Source: Acidobacteriota bacterium (GTDB lineage: Bacteria > Acidobacteriota > Vicinamibacteria > Vicinamibacterales > 2-12-FULL-66-21). Taken from it: a stretch of DNA of 39,086 nt. A program made the translations under genes and the position numbers. The notes beneath the pieces are model-generated. The model saw only the letters and a program-made list of their open reading frames with translations, was not told the DNA's origin and made no database searches. Below are positions 8,441 to 17,340 of the stretch, in pieces (positions within the stretch are counted from its first letter, which is position 1; each line of letters begins with the position of its first letter). The stretch is taken from assembly GCA_003223835.1 (NCBI GenBank), contig QHWR01000039.1, positions 1 to 39,086 of the forward strand, written 5' to 3'.

Positions 8441-11400
8441 ATGAGCAGTACAGCGACGGTGCCGCCCGCCAACAGCGGGGTCTCGGACAGTCCATCTTCG
8501 TCCGCGCTCGGATATGTGGTCGCGGTCGCCGCCGCGGCGCTGCTGGCGGATGCCGTCATCGAAACGCTCGCGACGGGATCGTCCATCCGCACGTCGGCGC
8601 TTGCGGCAGCCGCACTCTACGTCATCATCACCGCGGCGACGTGGCGCACGCGGATTGGCTGGCGCGGACGCGTCAGCATCGCGCTGCCGATCGTGCTGGG
8701 GCTCGTGGCCGTGACGGCCTGGCTCCCGGCCGGGTTGATCGCCGGCATTCGACTCTTCGGTCAATCCACGCCGAGAATCCTGGCCGCGGTCGTCGCGCTC
8801 GGTCTCGCGGCCGCGTGCTCCGCGATCCTGCGCGCCTCGCGGCTGCCGCTGATCGCGCGGATCGCGCTCGCCGCGCTGGCCGCGTACGGGACCGTCGCGT
8901 TTGCCGCCGGCGCGATCGCGGCCACGCCGCTCGCCGCGTTGCTCGCGGGCCCGAGCGTGTGGCAGCGTCTTCCGGCCATCCTCCAGGGCGCGTTCGTCGG
9001 CGGCGTCATCGCGCTGCCGATCGGCCTCGTCATCGCGATCGTGCGCGGCGGTCTCAGGCGCCCGCGCGCGTCGTCGGCGCACGCGGACGTCTGGAGATTG
9101 ACGGCGATCGCGACCAGCGTCGCCATCGTGCTGGCGGCGCTGCCGATGCCGCAGGCGATTCGGACGCGGTTCCCCGGTGCGGCAGGAGGCGCCGCCTCCG
9201 CGGTCGGTCTCACCGGATCCACTCAGACGTTGACGCCGGCGGAGCGCGCGACCGCGCTCGCGAACGGCCTGCGCGCAGTCGAGGATGCGGAGCGGCAGGC
9301 GCCTCGCGACCGCTGGGATCCGGCCTACGTCGCGGCCCGCTTCGGCGGAGATCCGGCGCGCGCCTTCGACTGGATCCGCGGCAACACCTTCTGGATCCCG
9401 TACCGCGGCGTCCTGCGCGGTCCCGCCGGCGTGCTCATGGATCGTCAGGGCAACAGCCTCGATCGCGCGCTGCTGCTCGCGGCCGTGCTGAGGGAGGAGA
9501 ACCGCACGGTCCGCCTCGCGCATGGATCGTTGGAGCGCGAGCGGGTGAACACGCTGCTGCCGGAACTTCTCGTGGCGCGCCACCGGACGGCGCCGCCGGG
9601 CGCGCCGGACGTCGACGGCATGATCGCCACCGTCGCGGCGAAATATCAGCTGGACGAGGCGTCGCTGCGAACGACGGTCAATGCACAGACGACGAGGCAG
9701 GCCGCACGGCGGACGCGGCTCGACGCGCGCGTGCCGGATCAGACGCAGCGTCTCGCGGCAGCGCTCGGCCAGCGCCCGGCGGATCTCACGGACGCAGCCT
9801 TCGAGCGCACCATCGGCGCGCTCCAGGATCATTGGTGGGTCCAGGTCCGCGAGGGCGACGCGTGGAAGGACTACGACCTGTTGGCGCCGACGGGCGCGGC
9901 GCTCGCGGCGCCGGTCGAGACGTTCGACGTCGACGCGCTTCCCGCGAATCTGCGTCACCAGGTGATCGTGCGCGTCGTCGCGGAGCAATGGGCCGCGGGC
10001 GCGTTGACCGAGCGCATCGCGCTCGAGCGGCCGCTGGACCCGGCGCAGCTGCTCGGTGCACCCATCGCGCTGCAGTTCGCGCCGCTGCGCGCGCCGACGC
10101 AGGGACCCGCCGATCTGAGCTCGAAAGAAGGATTGAGGACCGCCGCGCTGAGCGCGCGCGAATGGCTTCCGGTGCTGATGGTCGGCTCGACGCCCGCCGT
10201 CCAGTCGGCCATTCTCGAGACGGGCGATCTCGCGAAGCCCGGGGCGGAAGAAATCGTTCGCCAGTCCGGACGGGACACCGCGTCGTTCGCGAAATCCGCG
10301 GCGGACGCCTTCGGGGGACCGCGGGCCGGAGCGCCGCCGGCGACGGCGCCGTCGAAGATCCTGACCGCAGCCTGGATCGATTACGAGATTCGGACGCCCG
10401 ATGCGCCGCCGCAGAAGGTTCGACGGACGATCTTCGATTTGATTGGTCCGTCCGGCCGCGCCGCGGGTCAGTCCAGCGCCCCGCATCTCGACGACACGGC
10501 GACGCTGACGCGCAGCCTCGCGCTGACGATGACGACGGAGATTCTGCCGATCGTGTGCCGCGTGGCGCCGCAGTTCGTGGCTCACCTCGCCGCCGAAGGC
10601 ATCCTGGCCAATCGCGATCTTCTGACGGCGCTCGCGCGAGGCGATGTTCCCGACGACGTCGCCCACGCGCAAGACGTCGCGAAGCGCCTCGCGCCGCTGC
10701 CGTCGTCACTGTACGGGCTCGCGCGCGCCCGATTCGAGTGGAGCCGCTTCGCGGACGACATCTACATCGATCGCGTGAACATCCTCAGCCGTCACGTCTT
10801 TCTCTCTCCGGGCCAGAAAGGCTTCGCCCTGAACCTCGCGACGGACATCGTGGCGAACGACGTCGGCGTCGATCTGCTCGCGCGCGATCCCTTCGCCGTG
10901 CGGCTCGAGCAGGGCGTGCTCGACACGAATGCCGAAGCGATTCTCGGATCCGATCAGCCGCAGAGCTCGAACGTCGGTTGGACATTCGAGGGCGCAACCG
11001 GGTGGACGACGCTGTCGTCGGCGGCAGACGCGCGGCTTGCCGGCCTTCAGCTTCCCGATGACGTGCGGCGCCGGATCGGCGGGGATCTGGCGGATGGATT
11101 CGTCGTCGTCGCGCCGCCAAGGCCGGTGCCGATCGGACAAGCGACGTTCGCCGGATGGTGGCGCGTCGATCCGGTCACCGGCCACACGCTGGGCATGGGC
11201 CCGACCGGTTGGGGAACCGACATGCCCGAGTACTCGACGCTGCTGATGACCATCGGCACCGCGGCGGCGACGGCGTTCCTGTTCGAGTACCTGTGGTGCG
11301 GCGGCGTTGCGCCCGAGCGAAACGGCGGAACGTCCGCGCGCGCGTGCGATCCGTCGCTGCAGGATCGCCGGATTCCGCTCCTGGAGGCCGTCGTCGTGCC

Positions 11401-12040
11401 CGTTCACGCGCAGGGCAGCGCCTGTCTCTGGACTGCGATCTGGGCCGCGTTCGCCGCGGCCGTCGGGGGCGCGTTGGGCGGCGCGACCGGCGGCGGCGCG
11501 AGAGGCAGTGGCGGATCGGGCGGAGGGCGCGGCGGCGGCGGCTCGGGTGGCGGCTCCGGCGGCAGCGGCGGCGGCTCCGGCGGCGGCGGAGGTGGCGAAG
11601 GGCCAGGCGGCGGCGGCGGGGGCGGCGGCGAAGGTCCGGGCGGCGGCGGCGGTGGCGGCGGACGCGGCGGCGGCGGCGGACGCGGCGGCGCGGATCCGCT
11701 TGGAAAGACGCAAGTGGACGAACTGGGGAAGACTCAGGCAGGCGCGAATCAGTACGCGCGGACGGAACAGCAACCCGCGAATGCGCTGGCAAAGACGGAG
11801 CGCGCGCCAGGCGGTGGCAGCGACGCGGGAGAGGGGCCCGACGCCATGAAGCAGGCGATGGCGAAATCCGCCGACGCATTCGGCCGCGGCGACCAGAAGG
11901 GCGGCTTCGACGCCATACGCGAGTTCATCCGCCAGTCGACGCTTCGCAACCCGAACGCGGAAGACTGGGCGAAGGAAGACGTCCTGAAGGAGCTCGTAGA
12001 GCAGGGGCTGCTCAGCATCATCGGATCGGGCAAGAAGTGA
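8441..12040 (+). CDS. Large membrane protein with degenerate transglutaminase-like segment and Gly-rich linker
   Basis: The ATG at 8441 is preceded by GAGGA and gives 1199 residues. Residues 20-240 contain about seven hydrophobic helices. Residues 309-366 (FDWIRGNTFWIPYRGVLRG ... GNSLDRALLLAAVLRE) resemble the core of transglutaminase-like domains that carry a cysteine before the long helix. Here that position lacks Cys (GNSLDRA), so catalysis is doubtful. A long soluble part follows (370-920), then two hydrophobic segments (MTIGTAAATAFLFEYLWCGG and TAIWAAFAAAVGGALGG). Residues 1018-1085 are an almost pure Gly-rich tract. The hydrophilic tail has LGKTQ-type repeats and the helix DAIREFIRQSTLRNP. 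It lies between the TIR gene and DNA ligase, overlapping the ligase start by four bases. I cannot name a family; a membrane-anchored sensor or effector partner of the TIR protein is a guess. Confidence 0.7.
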   Translation: MSSTATVPPANSGVSDSPSSSALGYVVAVAAAALLADAVIETLATGSSIRTSALAAAALYVIITAATWRTRIGWRGRVSIALPIVLGLVAVTAWLPAGLIAGIRLFGQSTPRILAAVVALGLAAACSAILRASRLPLIARIALAALAAYGTVAFAAGAIAATPLAALLAGPSVWQRLPAILQGAFVGGVIALPIGLVIAIVRGGLRRPRASSAHADVWRLTAIATSVAIVLAALPMPQAIRTRFPGAAGGAASAVGLTGSTQTLTPAERATALANGLRAVEDAERQAPRDRWDPAYVAARFGGDPARAFDWIRGNTFWIPYRGVLRGPAGVLMDRQGNSLDRALLLAAVLREENRTVRLAHGSLERERVNTLLPELLVARHRTAPPGAPDVDGMIATVAAKYQLDEASLRTTVNAQTTRQAARRTRLDARVPDQTQRLAAALGQRPADLTDAAFERTIGALQDHWWVQVREGDAWKDYDLLAPTGAALAAPVETFDVDALPANLRHQVIVRVVAEQWAAGALTERIALERPLDPAQLLGAPIALQFAPLRAPTQGPADLSSKEGLRTAALSAREWLPVLMVGSTPAVQSAILETGDLAKPGAEEIVRQSGRDTASFAKSAADAFGGPRAGAPPATAPSKILTAAWIDYEIRTPDAPPQKVRRTIFDLIGPSGRAAGQSSAPHLDDTATLTRSLALTMTTEILPIVCRVAPQFVAHLAAEGILANRDLLTALARGDVPDDVAHAQDVAKRLAPLPSSLYGLARARFEWSRFADDIYIDRVNILSRHVFLSPGQKGFALNLATDIVANDVGVDLLARDPFAVRLEQGVLDTNAEAILGSDQPQSSNVGWTFEGATGWTTLSSAADARLAGLQLPDDVRRRIGGDLADGFVVVAPPRPVPIGQATFAGWWRVDPVTGHTLGMGPTGWGTDMPEYSTLLMTIGTAAATAFLFEYLWCGGVAPERNGGTSARACDPSLQDRRIPLLEAVVVPVHAQGSACLWTAIWAAFAAAVGGALGGATGGGARGSGGSGGGRGGGGSGGGSGGSGGGSGGGGGGEGPGGGGGGGGEGPGGGGGGGGRGGGGGRGGADPLGKTQVDELGKTQAGANQYARTEQQPANALAKTERAPGGGSDAGEGPDAMKQAMAKSADAFGRGDQKGGFDAIREFIRQSTLRNPNAEDWAKEDVLKELVEQGLLSIIGSGKK

Positions 12041-13173
12041 CCGACGCCGGGGTCGCGCCGCCCATCGAGCCGATGCTCGCGAAGCTCGCGGACGATCTGC
12101 CGGCGGGCGGCGCATTCCTGTACGAGCCGAAGTGGGACGGCTTCCGCGCGATCGTGTTTCGCGGCAACGACGACGTCTACATTCAGAGCCGCGACCTGCG
12201 GCCGCTCGATCGCTACTTCCCGGAGCTGCACGACGTCCTGCTCGAGCGCCTGCCGGCCGGCTGCGTCGTGGACGGCGAGATCGTCATCGTGACGCCGCAC
12301 GGGCTCGACTTCGACGCGCTGCAGCTGCGCCTCCATCCGGCGGCGTCGCGCGTCGCGAAGCTCGCAAGGGAATCGCCCGCGGCGTTCGTCGCGTTCGACC
12401 TCCTCGCGCTCGACGGCCGCGATCTGCGCGGGCTGCCGCAGTCCGAGCGCCGCGCGCTCCTCGAGCGCACGCTCGCGACCGCGAAGCCGCCGATCCATCT
12501 GACGCCGATGACGCGCGATCCCGCCGTCGCGCGCGACTGGCTCGCCCGCTTCGAAGGCGCGGGCCTCGACGGCGTCGTCGTCAAGCCGGAGCAGGGGAAG
12601 TACGAGCCGGGCAAGCGCGCGATGATCAAGGTCAAGCACGCGCGCACCGCCGAGTGCGTCGTCGCCGGGTTTCGCTGGCACAAGGCGGGCAGGAACGAGC
12701 GGGTGGGCTCGCTGCTGCTCGGACTCTACGACGAGCACGGATCGCTGCATCACGTCGGCGTGACGTCGTCTTTCACGATGGAGAAGCGCAAGCAGCTCGC
12801 GGAAGAACTCGCGCCGCTGCGCGACCACGCGCTCGACGCGCACCCGTGGCGCGAATGGGCGGATCCCGAGGGCGGCGAGACGACGCGGATGCCGGGCGGG
12901 CAGAGCCGCTGGAGTGCGGGCAAGGATTTGTCGTGGGAGCCGCTGCGGATCGAGCGCGTCTGCGAGGTCAAGTACGATCACATGCAGGGCCCGCGCTTCC
13001 GCCATGCCGCGGTCTTCTTGCGATGGCGTCCCGACAAGCGCCCCGAGGACTGCCGCTACGATCAGCTCGAGATCACGACTCCTTACGAGATCGAGAAGGT
13101 ATTCGGCGCGGATCGCCGGGATCGATCGGCTCCTGCGCGGGGCGCAGCGCCTCGGGGACGTGCTGAAGGTTGA
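12037..13173 (+). CDS. ligD: ATP-dependent DNA ligase (LigD ligase-domain type)
   Basis: The GTG at 12037 overlaps the upstream stop (GTGA) and gives 378 residues, the length expected for a stand-alone LigD ligase module. Motif I is EPKWDGFRAI with the AMP-accepting lysine at residue 32. Motif III lies in FVAFDLLALDG, motif IV in GLDGVVVKPEQGKYEPG and motif V in MIKVKHART. The C-terminal OB-fold follows (GRNERVGSLLLGLYD ... VCEVKYDHMQGPRFRH). The enzyme seals nicks with ATP and in bacterial end joining works with Ku and the LigD polymerase; no Ku gene is in the window. The conserved part ends near YEIEKVFGA, and the last 20-odd residues (Arg/Ala-rich) are read antisense to the polymerase gene, so that tail may carry no function. 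Confidence 0.93.
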   Translation: MTDAGVAPPIEPMLAKLADDLPAGGAFLYEPKWDGFRAIVFRGNDDVYIQSRDLRPLDRYFPELHDVLLERLPAGCVVDGEIVIVTPHGLDFDALQLRLHPAASRVAKLARESPAAFVAFDLLALDGRDLRGLPQSERRALLERTLATAKPPIHLTPMTRDPAVARDWLARFEGAGLDGVVVKPEQGKYEPGKRAMIKVKHARTAECVVAGFRWHKAGRNERVGSLLLGLYDEHGSLHHVGVTSSFTMEKRKQLAEELAPLRDHALDAHPWREWADPEGGETTRMPGGQSRWSAGKDLSWEPLRIERVCEVKYDHMQGPRFRHAAVFLRWRPDKRPEDCRYDQLEITTPYEIEKVFGADRRDRSAPARGAAPRGRAEG

Positions 13174-14419
13174 CGCGGACGCGCGTCCACGTGGCGAACC
13201 GGCCGCGCATGGCGTCCACGAGGACGTCGGCGGGCGCGAGATGCGCCGCCGCGTCCGGATGCCGCGACCGCCACCGCTCGAGCCCGGCGAGCGCGTCCTC
13301 CTTCCGTTGTCCGCGCGAGACCTCGATCAGCGGATACCTGGAGATGCGGCGCGCCGCGGCGGGCCGCCGATCGCCGGAGCCGCGGAGGGCCGGGGACGGC
13401 CGCGGACTTCTCGCTGGCGCACGCCGCGACGGCTGCACGCGCGGCGGCTCGCCGGCCTGCTTCCGGAAATGCGGCGGCCACGGCGCGTCGCCGAGCCCGT
13501 CGCGCTCCTGCCGCGCGGAAAGGTCGAGCAGCGTCGCGAGCGAGCACGGCTGCGCGTCCATCGCCGCGTGACGATCGCCCACCGCGGCGAACCGCGACGG
13601 CATCGTCGCGAGCGTGAAGTCACGAGGGTCGCACGCGTCGATCTCGTCCCACGCCAGCGGCGCCGACACGCGCGCATCGGGAGTCGGGCGGACGGAGTAT
13701 GCCGCCGCGATCGTGCGGTCCTTCGCGTTCTGGTTGTAATCGAGGAAGACGCCGTGCCGCTCTTCCTTCCACCACTTGCTGGTCGCGACCGCCGGGGCGC
13801 GCCGCTCGACCTCGCGCGCGAAAGCGAGCGCGGCGCGGCGCACCTCGCTGAACGTCCAGCGCCGCTCGATGCGGACGTAGACGTGCATGCCGCGCGACCC
13901 GGACGTCTTCGGCCAGCCGACGAGGCCGAAATCCTGCAGCGCCGCGCGCACGACGCCGGCGACTTCGCGGACCTGTCCCCACGTGACGCCCGGGACCGGA
14001 TCGAGATCGACGCGCAGTTCGTCCGGATGGTCGAGATCGTCCGCGCGGACGGGATGCGGGTGCAGCTCCAGGCACGCGAGGTTCGCCATCCACACGAGCG
14101 CCGCCGCCTCGCGCGGCACGACTTCCTCCGCGATCCGGCCCGACGGAAAGCTGAGCGCGACGACCTCGATCCAGTCAGGCCGCGAGTGCGGCGCACGCTT
14201 CTGATAGAAGAACTCGCCGCCGACGCCGTTCGGATATCTGACGAGGACGTTCGGGCGGCCGCCGGCGCCGCCGAGCGCCCCCTCGGCGACCGCGACGTAA
14301 TACCGCGCCAGGTCGAGCTTCGTGTGCCCGGTGCCCGGAAAGAGCACCTTCCCCGGATTGGAGATTGCGACGTCGCGCCCGGCGGCGTTCACTACAATAC
14401 TGTCGGCGTTCGACGCCAT
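13073..14419 (-). CDS. ligD: LigD-type DNA primase-polymerase domain protein
   Basis: A 448-residue archaeo-eukaryotic-primase-type polymerase of the LigD PolDom family. The N-terminus VAISNPGKVLFPGTGHTKLDL is the standard LigD-Pol opening. Catalytic aspartates sit in LRVDLDPVPG (D138, D140), nucleotide binding in KTSGSRGMHVYV (171-182), and the third acidic residue in VFLDYNQNAKDRT (D227). After the core, an extension (RYPLIEVSRGQRKEDALAGL ... GRFATWTRVRVNLQHVPE) occurs in many stand-alone PolDoms outside the three-domain LigD. It would fill gaps, add ribonucleotides and align ends in NHEJ. It is convergent with the ligase gene and overlaps it by 101 bp. Its conserved tail HVPEALRPAQEPIDP lies within the overlap, so this frame is probably the constrained one. 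The plain ATG start at 14419 is well placed. Confidence 0.93.
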   Translation of the reverse strand: MASNADSIVVNAAGRDVAISNPGKVLFPGTGHTKLDLARYYVAVAEGALGGAGGRPNVLVRYPNGVGGEFFYQKRAPHSRPDWIEVVALSFPSGRIAEEVVPREAAALVWMANLACLELHPHPVRADDLDHPDELRVDLDPVPGVTWGQVREVAGVVRAALQDFGLVGWPKTSGSRGMHVYVRIERRWTFSEVRRAALAFAREVERRAPAVATSKWWKEERHGVFLDYNQNAKDRTIAAAYSVRPTPDARVSAPLAWDEIDACDPRDFTLATMPSRFAAVGDRHAAMDAQPCSLATLLDLSARQERDGLGDAPWPPHFRKQAGEPPRVQPSRRAPARSPRPSPALRGSGDRRPAAARRISRYPLIEVSRGQRKEDALAGLERWRSRHPDAAAHLAPADVLVDAMRGRFATWTRVRVNLQHVPEALRPAQEPIDPGDPRRIPSRSRKES

Positions 14420-14459
14420 CCGTGGATCCTAACCTTTCTCCTTTCCTCGGAGCGTGCTC

Positions 14460-14696
14460 ATGGAGCCGACGCGAAAGTGCGGCCGGTGCGGCGGCGCGAT
14501 GGTGGCGCCGGGAGCTCTGTATGCGGCGGTGCGCCTGTCGTTCCGCCCTCAGGATTCGAAGTTCATGACGTTCGAGACCGGCGACGTCATGACGAAGGCG
14601 ATGATGTGCCGCGATTGCGGCCTCGTCGAGATCGTCGGAGACGTCAACAAGCTGCGGCGCCTGACGAGCGGCGCGGCGCCGTCGCCGATGCCATGA
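14460..14696 (+). CDS. Small zinc-ribbon protein, 78 aa
   Basis: Two knuckles, CGRC (C7, C10) and CRDC (C50, C53), frame a short beta-rich stretch, which fits a zinc ribbon binding one Zn(II). GGAG at 14449-14452, seven bases before the ATG at 14460, decides the start over a GTG at 14454. The proteins I recall of this size with CG.CGG.M ... C..CG are nucleic-acid-binding ribbons or uncharacterised domains; no specific target can be inferred. Divergent from the LigD-type polymerase (40 bp apart) and 16 bp upstream of the ADOP permease, it may share the permease promoter. Confidence 0.75.
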   Translation: MEPTRKCGRCGGAMVAPGALYAAVRLSFRPQDSKFMTFETGDVMTKAMMCRDCGLVEIVGDVNKLRRLTSGAAPSPMP

Positions 14697-14712
14697 CCGT
14701 GGAGGACGTGCG

Positions 14713-17118
14713 ATGACGTTCACGACCGATCTGAAGTTCGCGCTGCGATCGCTGGCGCGGGTGAAAGGGCTCGCCGTCACGGTCGTGCTCACGCTCGCGC
14801 TCGGCATCGGCGCGAACGCGGCCATCTTCAGCGTCGTCCGCGGCGTCCTGCTGCGGCCGCTCGTCAACCGCGACGAGGATCGCCTGATCTACATCCGCCA
14901 GAGCGCGAAAGGTCTGGGGACCGACAACACGACGTTTTCCGTCCCGGAGATTCAGGACCTGCGCGAGCGGGTGACCACCGTCTCCGCGTTCGGCGACTTC
15001 TCCACGATCGGATTCACGATGGTCGGCCTCGGCGAACCGCGCGTCGTCCGCGCCGGTGTCGTCGGCGGCTCGTACTTTTCGGTCATGGGATTGCACCCCG
15101 TGATCGGCCGCCTGCTCGACGCGGGAGACGATGGACCGAAGGCCGCCGGGGCGGCGGTGCTGACGTACCGGTTCTGGAGCACGGCGCTCGAACGCGACCC
15201 GTCGGTCATCGGCAAGACCGTGCGGCTCGACACGAGGTCGGCGACGATCGTCGGCGTGCTCGAGCCGTCGGTGCCCTACCCGGCGGAAACGGAGATCATC
15301 GCCAACGTCGTGACGAGCCCGCATCACCTGTCCGCGACGATGGTCACCGGGCGCGTGCATCGGATGACGGAGCTGTTCGGACGGCTCGCGCCCGGCGCGG
15401 ACCTCGACGCGGCGCGCGCGGAGCTGCGGACGGTGCACGGCGCGATGCTTCGCGAGCATCCGGAGTCGTATTCGCCGAAGGCCGAGTTCCGGATCGAGGC
15501 GGTCCGGCTGCGCGATCAGATCACGTCGAACGCGCGTGATCGCGTGCTCGAACGTCGCGAACCTGATCCTCGCCCGCTCGGTCCGCCGTGAAGGGGAGCT
15601 GGCGATCCGCGCGGCCCTCGGCGCCGGCACGGGCGTGCTGCGGCGGACGCTGCTCGCCGAGAGCCTGCTGCTCTGCGGCGCCGGCGCGGCGCTCGGCGTG
15701 CTGATCGCGTGGCCCATGGTCGCGATCCTCGCGCGGTACGCGGCGCGCTTCTCGGTGCGCGCGCTCGACCTCACGGTCGACCTGAGCGTGCTCTGGGTTG
15801 GCGTCGCGCTCGCGATCGTCGCCGCCGTGCTCCTCGCGTTCGTGCCGCGGCTCCCCTCGGCCCACGCGTCGCACGGCTTCGGCCTGTCGAGCGGAAGCCT
15901 CCGGATCACGTCCGGCACCAACCGGCGGCTGCGCGCCTTCGCCGTTACGCAGATCGCGGCGTCGTTCGTGCTGCTCGCGGGCGCCGGGATGCTGCTGGCG
16001 ACGCTGATGTCGCTGCAGGCGACGCAAACGGGGTTCGACATGCGCCGCGTGCTCGCAATCGACGTCCCGTAATGGAGTACGGCCGCACGCCGGATCAGAT
16101 CGTCGGCTTCTATAAAGAGGTGATGCGCCGGATCGCGGAGCTGCCGGGGGTCGAGCGCGTCGCCGTGGGGACGGTCGTGCCCTGGCGCGACGCGGGCGGG
16201 TTCGGCCCGGGATTCCAGTTCTCGGCGGACGGACACGTGCGCGCCCCCGGCGAGGAGGATCCGCGGGCACGGTTCCGGACGATCTCGCCGGCGTTCTTCG
16301 CCGCGCTCGGCGTCCCGTTCATCGCGGGCCGCGACTTCAACGACGCCGACCGCCGCGGCGGCGAACCCGTCGTCATCGTGAGCCAGAGCCTCGCGCAGCG
16401 GATGTTCCCGAACCAGGACGCGGTCAACCGTCACCTGATGTGGACCGATCCCGTGATGAAGTTCATCGACGTCAGCACCAGGCCGCGCCGCATCGTGGGC
16501 GTCGTCGCCGACGTGGACGACGAGAACGTGGTGCCGGGCCCGGCGTTCAGCGTGTACCACCCTTTCGATCAGGAGATCGGAGGCGGACGGCTCTTCGTCC
16601 ACGCGCGGACGGATCCGTACGCGCTGGTCTCGCCGATCATCAAGATCATTCGAACCCTCTCGGCGGATCAGCCGATCGAGCGTCCGGCGACGCTCGCGGA
16701 CGTGCGGGCGGAGGTCCTCGCGCCGGATCGGCTGAACACGCTGGTGTTCGGCGGCTTCGCCGGGGTCGCGCTGATGATCGCGATCGTCGGCGTGGCCGGG
16801 GTGCTCGCGTTCTCGGTGAGCGGGCGCACGCGGGAGTTCGGGATCCGGCTCGCGATCGGGTCGCAGCCGCGCCACCTGCTGACCCGCGTCCTCGGTGAAG
16901 GCGCGGCGATGGCGGGACTCGGGGTCGTCTCCGGCGCGGTGGCCGGGTTCGTCCTCGCGCGGTTCGCCGCCGGCTACATCCAGGGAACGCGCATGCCGGG
17001 CGCGCTGACGATCGCCGGCGCCGCCGTCATCCTGATCGCCGCCGCCATCGTGGCGTCGCTGGTGCCCGCCGCGCGCGCCTCGCGCATCGACGTCATCGAG
17101 GCGCTGCGCGCCGAGTGA
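14713..17118 (+). pseudogene. ABC transporter permease (ADOP, MacB/FtsX-like) broken by two frameshifts
   Basis: The ATG at 14713 has GGAGGA six bases upstream, and the pieces together span a normal ADOP (about 800 residues). Piece 1 (14713-15538) has MTFTTDLKFALRSLARVKG and the MacB-like periplasmic domain. Piece 2 (15536-16072, +1 frame) starts directly at IACSNVANLILARSVRREGE. Between them about 16-18 residues, the first part of the FtsX helix normally just before IACSNVAN, are missing, consistent with loss of about 50 bp. Piece 2 ends AIDVP-stop at 16072. Restoring one G there would rejoin it to piece 3 (VMEYGRTPDQIVGFYKEV ... VIEALRAE, ending 17118). The losses (about 50 + 1) would restore the frame overall. 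Whether this is true decay or an assembly fault cannot be told from the sequence. Confidence 0.82.
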
Positions 17119-17340
17119 ACAGAGATTGGCTCTCTCGATCTCACCACAGAGGTCGCAGAGTTCACGGAGATTCATTGGTTTTGATCTCTCTCACCTTCGT
17201 CGGAGTCAGGACGCTTTTCCCGCCTTCGCGCGAAGGGGCTTCGGCGAGGCCCGCCATAGCCCGCTCGCGATCGTTCGAGCGGGCGACGGCGGGGGCATTG
17301 CGCACTCCGTGCGCGGCCCTGCGGTAAACTAACGCCCGTC
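17119..17340 (+). other. Spacer with dispersed-repeat fragments, a hairpin and a possible leaderless promoter
   Basis: There is no gene here. Just after the permease stop lies CACCACAGAGGTCGCAGAG with TTCACGGAGA (about 17140-17171), which resembles the ACCACAGAGG...CACGGAG dispersed repeats of many environmental bacteria. The palindrome CCTTCGCGCGAAGG (17223-17236) followed by GGCTTCGGCGAGG matches, in inverse orientation, part of the repeat block near 27135-27159. An 8-bp stem CCCGCTCG/CGAGCGGG with an 8-nt loop spans 17260-17283. TAAACT (17325-17330) lies ten bases before the GTG at 17341 with no Shine-Dalgarno sequence between them, so the next gene may be transcribed leaderless. Confidence 0.5.

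Noticed and set aside
8321-10672. A 783-residue minus-strand frame opposite the large membrane protein
   Set aside because: Arg-rich low-complexity composition and no recognisable motif, while the plus frame has membrane helices, an RBS and coupling to the ligase.
11494-11694. Assembly artefact in the Gly-rich tract
   Set aside because: The frame is kept and codes sensibly on both sides; Gly-rich tracts of this type are common in high-GC proteins. Repeat length may still be imprecise.
12037-14419. A complete NHEJ operon
   Set aside because: Ligase and polymerase are present but convergent, and no Ku gene is in the window.
14644-17175. An 843-residue minus-strand frame spanning the broken permease
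   Set aside because: Its continuity made me ask whether the permease is the shadow, but the plus frames carry unmistakable FtsX motifs and this frame has none.
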